From Punica granatum (Eukaryota; Streptophyta; Magnoliopsida; Myrtales; Lythraceae), in NCBI RefSeq assembly GCF_007655135.1, contig NC_045129.1, forward strand, positions 27,749,391 through 27,813,390: 64,000 bases of DNA, read 5' to 3'. Below the pieces are notes generated by a model that searched no databases, was not told the DNA's origin, and saw nothing but the letters and a program-made list of their open reading frames with translations. Positions 61,116-64,000 of this stretch are shown piece by piece; the stretch's first letter is position 1, and each line of letters begins with the position of its first letter. Both the position numbers and the translations under genes were made by a program.

Positions 61116-63060
61116 ATTAATAAATGAATATATCTTAAATTTTAAGAAAATAAAGAATTATTTATAATATATAAACACAAAATTAATTTGATAAATTTTA
61201 AGAACTATAGTTAATGTTATAAAATCTCAATAAAGTAAATTTATCATTCAAGTGATTGAGTTATTTTATCTAAATGTATTTAAATTTATAAAACTCAATA
61301 CATGGAATATCAGTTAAAATAGAGCACAAACCAATAATAAACTTTAAAAGTTCTGATAGTTTCTAAGAGTATTATACTTTCATAAAATAAAACTATCAAT
61401 TTAATATAAAAGTATTCCGATTTTTAATTTATTTTCTACGATATTAAATTGATAATTAAAATGATATATATATATATATATATTACATGAGTTCTTTATT
61501 TAAAAATCTTTTATAGATATTCTTTTCTCAGAAATCTAAATTTATTGCATCAAAGTTTATACAACAAAAAGAAAATAATAATTTTACATGTTAATATAAA
61601 CTATAAATTTATACCAATTACTATTTTGTCTTTATAAAATTCATGCCACGGACGAATCCAACGAACTACTATGTATGTATTTTCTTAATGCATTGAGAAC
61701 ATTTTTCAATTCTCCACAAATTTACCAGTTCGATAATGATTGATTCTTCAATTTTAGTTTAAAACGTATTGTAGTAATGCACAATTCAGTAGATTTTTGG
61801 CGTATAATTATGTCCTTTCATCATTCTTAGTTTTTGAGGGTTGTATTATGCAGCTTCATAGTTGTACTAAATCAATTAACCCTGTCGGATTTAGATGAAC
61901 AGAAATGATTGTTCCAACGATTCGGCATATGCCAAATCTCTGTCTAGCGAAATGCCCTGCTTTTAATGGTATTCCATGCATGCGGCATAGAGTGATTCGG
62001 CTGTACCGAATTCGGAGGAAATAGAACTACTCATTCGTTAATAGTTAGCTGGCCCGTGGTTGAAGGTGGCGCCGTCCATATGTGGTACCACTATCCTACA
62101 ATGCATGATGACCAACTCCGACGATATGTTTGCGTGACGAAGTGAATGGCTTTCACCAATGAAAGCTTCCCGACAGGCACAGTAGCGGCAACTGTTAACC
62201 GTCGACGGTCGTGATTGTTGGTCTCCGAAGGCCATGCAGTTTGATCTTTTCACTTTTTTTTTTTTTAAGAATCAGATTTATTTTTTTTAATAAGTGATGA
62301 ACCTTCTCATTAATCAAAAGAATTATACAAATTACACTTATCCAAGAAACTATAAGCAACATAACTCAAGATTCGAAATCTTAGCAGATAACGAGTTATT
62401 CTGCTTGGCTTCTAGATTAGGAATGGAGTGTCGAAGCTTCACAAGGCTCATAATTCAGATAGATTTTCTTTTCCACGACATACGCTTGATGTCCCAATTT
62501 TATATCCTAAAATTAAGAAATATTTTTAACATGACTAAGTCATGACAGTAGACTTTTGTTGGTTTTAGAATTGGATATTCAGGAAATCTGTCTCAAGCTG
62601 TTCAAGTGTTTTGGCCGACCTGATTTTATTAAGTTCATGTAATTGTCGGTGAAATGAATCAGATATTCCTATCGATACCAAACTTGCAATTCTTATTTGA
62701 AATTATCATTAGTTCCAACTAATGTTAATGACCGTTCTTGTTCATATATAGGAAGATGGATTACTTTAGACATGACACATATGCTCCAACAAATATCTGC
62801 GGTAGTCTGAACCGTAGGTATTAAAAGAAAAGGATGGAGCTTGAACTTGTTCAATGATTGGTCTAAACTACATGTGTATAATCCATGAATTTCGGCCAAC
62901 ACATGCTCAAAACTTATATTGTAAATTACATAGGATATCATGAATTTCTGGTCTTAAATCATTGTATTCGGATTCTGGGGAGAATTTCTTTTCTGATCGA
63001 ATCCTTAAGGGTTCTTATGGCAATGTCTTGCATAGAAGGACTTCCATAACAATAAAGAGA
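61116..63060. other. AT-rich non-coding DNA
   Basis: Contains a (TA)n run at about 61464-61483 and a G+C-richer island at about 62040-62240 with a 71-residue minus-strand frame of unknown kind. No family is recognised. Confidence 0.4.
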
Positions 63061-63084
63061 AGGACACAATTAAAGGCACAATTA

Positions 63085-63565
63085 AACTGAATTGATGACT
63101 TTATTCAAGAAGAAAATAGAAGTACAATCCCGGCCATAAGGAACAGAACATTACAAACTCAAATCAAGGTTACAAAGGATGACCTACACTGCTTTCTATC
63201 ACGCAAGCATAGTTTAGGCTCTGTTAAACAAGATCTGAGGTTTGTTTGTGTTGAAGATGGAGGGATGCACCACGTTTAGATGCTCTAAACAAATACCCAT
63301 GGGATGATGGCAATTCCTCCGGAGCACAGATTGATGGAAGTCGTGACTGTGTCAGTGAAGATGATTCCTACCGCCACAGACGTTGAACCTAATCATTGAG
63401 GGAGAATTCCTGTCGCTGCATGTTCTAATGCTACTCTAATCTACTCCTAAGGATATGCCTAGCTAATTGATGACTAAATGATAACTGAAAGATACACTTG
63501 AGTTTCTAAGTCGAAGTTGGGGTCCCTTCTTCCTTGGGATCTGCTGGTATTTATACATTTTCCTT
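63085..63565 (-). promoter_or_regulatory. LTR-like or promoter-like segment: TATA box and AATAAA on the minus strand
   Basis: Minus strand AATGTATAAATACC (about 63546-63559) is a strong TATA box. AATAAA follows about 450 bases downstream (63105-63100). TATA and polyadenylation signals this close, with no credible frame between, are expected in an LTR. No TG...CA ends or duplication were found, so this could be another promoter. Confidence 0.3.
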
Positions 63566-64000
63566 ACTCCCTGGCAGTTATCATCGTTCTCTAAGTGAGT
63601 TGAGAACGTGGGTAGAATGGTTACAGAACTTGCCTCACTCCTCATGCGGTCTTTTGACGCTTATTTTTCATGTATTTCAATTCCGAGCTTATCCTCTTGA
63701 TGACATGGCTCTTGTTGATGTGTTTCGCTCTGTCTTCAACCCAACCTTCTCTATGGATGCTTAGTACGGCATCGTGGTGATCATTCAATCTTTCATCTGT
63801 GTGATGCTCAGAACGACGTCACAGTGATCGTTCATTAATTCTGTAAAAACACCTTGCCTCAGACGGTGCCGTTACATAATCCAGTAGTCGCGACTTTGAC
63901 CGTGCAAAACTCAGTCTTTTGTCATCGGCAGAATGACTGTTATGTTTTATGTTGAAATGCAGCGTTTCATGAGGCATTAGAACCGTACTGTCTCTTCCTG
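63566..64000. other. Unassigned right edge
   Basis: Sequence of near-balanced composition. Related phrases recur (for instance TACGGCATCGTGGTGATCATT and AACGACGTCACAGTGATCGTT near 63766 and 63812). It may be part of the same LTR-like unit continuing beyond the window. Confidence 0.3.

Overview
This is nuclear DNA of a plant, most likely a eudicot. It holds one intact-looking intron-rich gene in a sea of LTR retrotransposons, MITEs and SINE-like repeats. The gene is a group 3 SULTR-type transporter with plant-style GT-AG introns. The retroelements are a plant Copia element and a Tat/Ogre-like Ty3/Gypsy gag, and AT-rich intergenic DNA fills the rest. I cannot name the species from the sequence.

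Layout. 1-4567: a long terminal repeat (LTR) of a large Gypsy-type family, cut by the window edge and read on the + strand. 5190-5515: an AT-rich MITE-like repeat. 5761-10459: a decayed Copia element (gag, protease, integrase, reverse transcriptase, RNase H) with one recognisable 3' LTR. It abuts 10461-10893, a TRIM-like piece with a primer-binding-site-like sequence, a purine tract and a 3' LTR. 12488-24071 (minus): a complete 13-exon gene for a 662-residue sulfate-transporter-family protein, closest by eye to SULTR3;3. Its 4.66 kb intron 5 carries a CACTA-like element and a hAT MITE. 24205-35896: gene-free AT-rich DNA with SINE-like copies, a Helitron candidate and a foldback Mutator-type MITE. 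35902-58909: one 23 kb LTR retrotransposon on the minus strand, bounded by the 5-bp target duplication ATAGG. It has two LTRs of about 4.84 kb, a PBS, a PPT and a gag gene broken by three stops, and I see no pol. Its 5' LTR contains two later insertions: a 540-bp hAT MITE (8-bp duplication) and a 5,856-bp solo LTR of a related family (TCGGG duplication). Removing both leaves 4,834 bp, against 4,841 bp for the 3' LTR, so the model closes arithmetically. 58915-64000: AT-rich sequence with a SINE copy, a 146-bp tandem duplication and an LTR-like or promoter-like segment at the right edge.

Only the transporter looks like a working host gene. The most distinctive object is the gag-only, giant-LTR retrotransposon (of the kind called LARD or TR-GAG) and its nested history. 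All boundaries were read by eye from termini and target duplications; no alignment or database search was run.
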